This document shows, piece by piece, positions 41,560 to 41,984 of a stretch of 41,984 nt of DNA. The stretch is from Microbacterium sp. (GTDB lineage Bacteria; Actinomycetota; Actinomycetes; Actinomycetales; Microbacteriaceae). The DNA lies in assembly GCF_031178525.1 (NCBI RefSeq), contig NZ_JAPSJA010000003.1:1-41984 (forward strand), given 5' to 3'. The number at the start of each line of letters is the position of its first letter. Within the stretch, counting starts at the first letter, position 1. Under the pieces are notes generated by a model, which was given only the letters and a program-made list of their open reading frames with translations, had not been told where the DNA came from and searched no databases. The translations under genes were made by a program, and so were the position numbers.

Positions 41560-41984
41560 ATGATTATGGGCGTGGATGACGATGCCGCGATGCTCGCGGA
41601 CCTGCGCTCGATGTGGGAGCGGTTCGACGAGCCCCCCACCGACCTGACGGCGCGGATGATCGCCGCCGTCGCCGTCGAGGACGTGTCGCGCGAGTACGCG
41701 CTGCTGACGCAGGTCCCCACCGAGCTGAGCGCGGTGCGCAACGAGCACGAGCGGCTGACGCTGCAGTTCCACGACGAGGCCACCAACGTGGTGCTGCATG
41801 TCTCGGAGAGCGAGTCGGGCATGCGCCGCGTGGACGGCTGGGCGGAGCCGGAGGTGCTCGCGGCGCGCCTGTCGCAGGGCGACAGGGAATGGGCGGCGGA
41901 GATGGGCGGCGAGGGCCGCTTCGCATTCGCCGACGTCGAGCCCGGCCTGTCCACCGTGCGGCTCGTCGTGCGCGTCGACGGCGA
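41560..41984 (+). CDS. Second copy (B) of the sigma-coupled small protein, truncated by the window end
   Basis: Manual translation from ATG 41560 (or 41566): MIMGVDDDAAMLADLRSMWERFDEPPTDLTARMIAAVAVEDVSREYALLTQV...; about 88 of 124 residues identical to copy A in an ungapped hand alignment. Absent from the ORF track because no stop lies in the window. Confidence 0.85.
   Translation, partial: MIMGVDDDAAMLADLRSMWERFDEPPTDLTARMIAAVAVEDVSREYALLTQVPTELSAVRNEHERLTLQFHDEATNVVLHVSESESGMRRVDGWAEPEVLAARLSQGDREWAAEMGGEGRFAFADVEPGLSTVRLVVRVDG

Noticed and set aside
41372-41563. 63-aa ORF ending in ATGA overlap with small protein B
   Set aside because: Third codon positions are not GC-biased as in real genes here; it covers the AT-rich candidate promoter. 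Treated as intergenic.

Overview
This is a 42-kb chromosomal window from a high-GC actinobacterium; gene content and order suggest Microbacteriaceae (Microbacterium-like, inferred). From left to right it contains: (1) a partial CDS, an HExxH-containing membrane-type protein and an arginase-family protein. (2) A galactan-utilisation locus: a LacI-type regulator divergent from GH42 beta-galactosidase, an ABC sugar-binding protein, two permeases and a secreted GH53 endo-galactanase. It has two identical 18-bp dyad operators and a 32-bp perfect palindrome between the binding-protein and permease genes. (3) PspA/IM30 and TPM-domain membrane-stress genes, DUF3097 (Toprim-like), trmB, a divergent CPBP protein, gamma-glutamyltransferase and a Ser/Thr kinase. 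(4) tRNA-Arg(CCG), a GDSL/SGNH hydrolase and the core block argS / DUF2993 / GNAT / lysA-hom-thrB-thrC / rho / prfA, closed by a perfect 14-bp terminator stem. (5) An accessory region where prmC would often be expected: an LAxTG-anchored protein, DUF4012, then the most interesting module. That module has an ECF-type sigma factor, a translationally coupled small protein, a subtilisin-like S8 protease without a visible signal peptide that carries six tandem NPFTAT repeats, a TPR-CHAT (caspase-like) protease, and a second copy of the small protein (about 71% identical by hand alignment) cut by the window end. I propose this as a sigma-factor-associated two-protease conflict or cell-fate system. 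All assignments come from reading the sequence; no database search was run.
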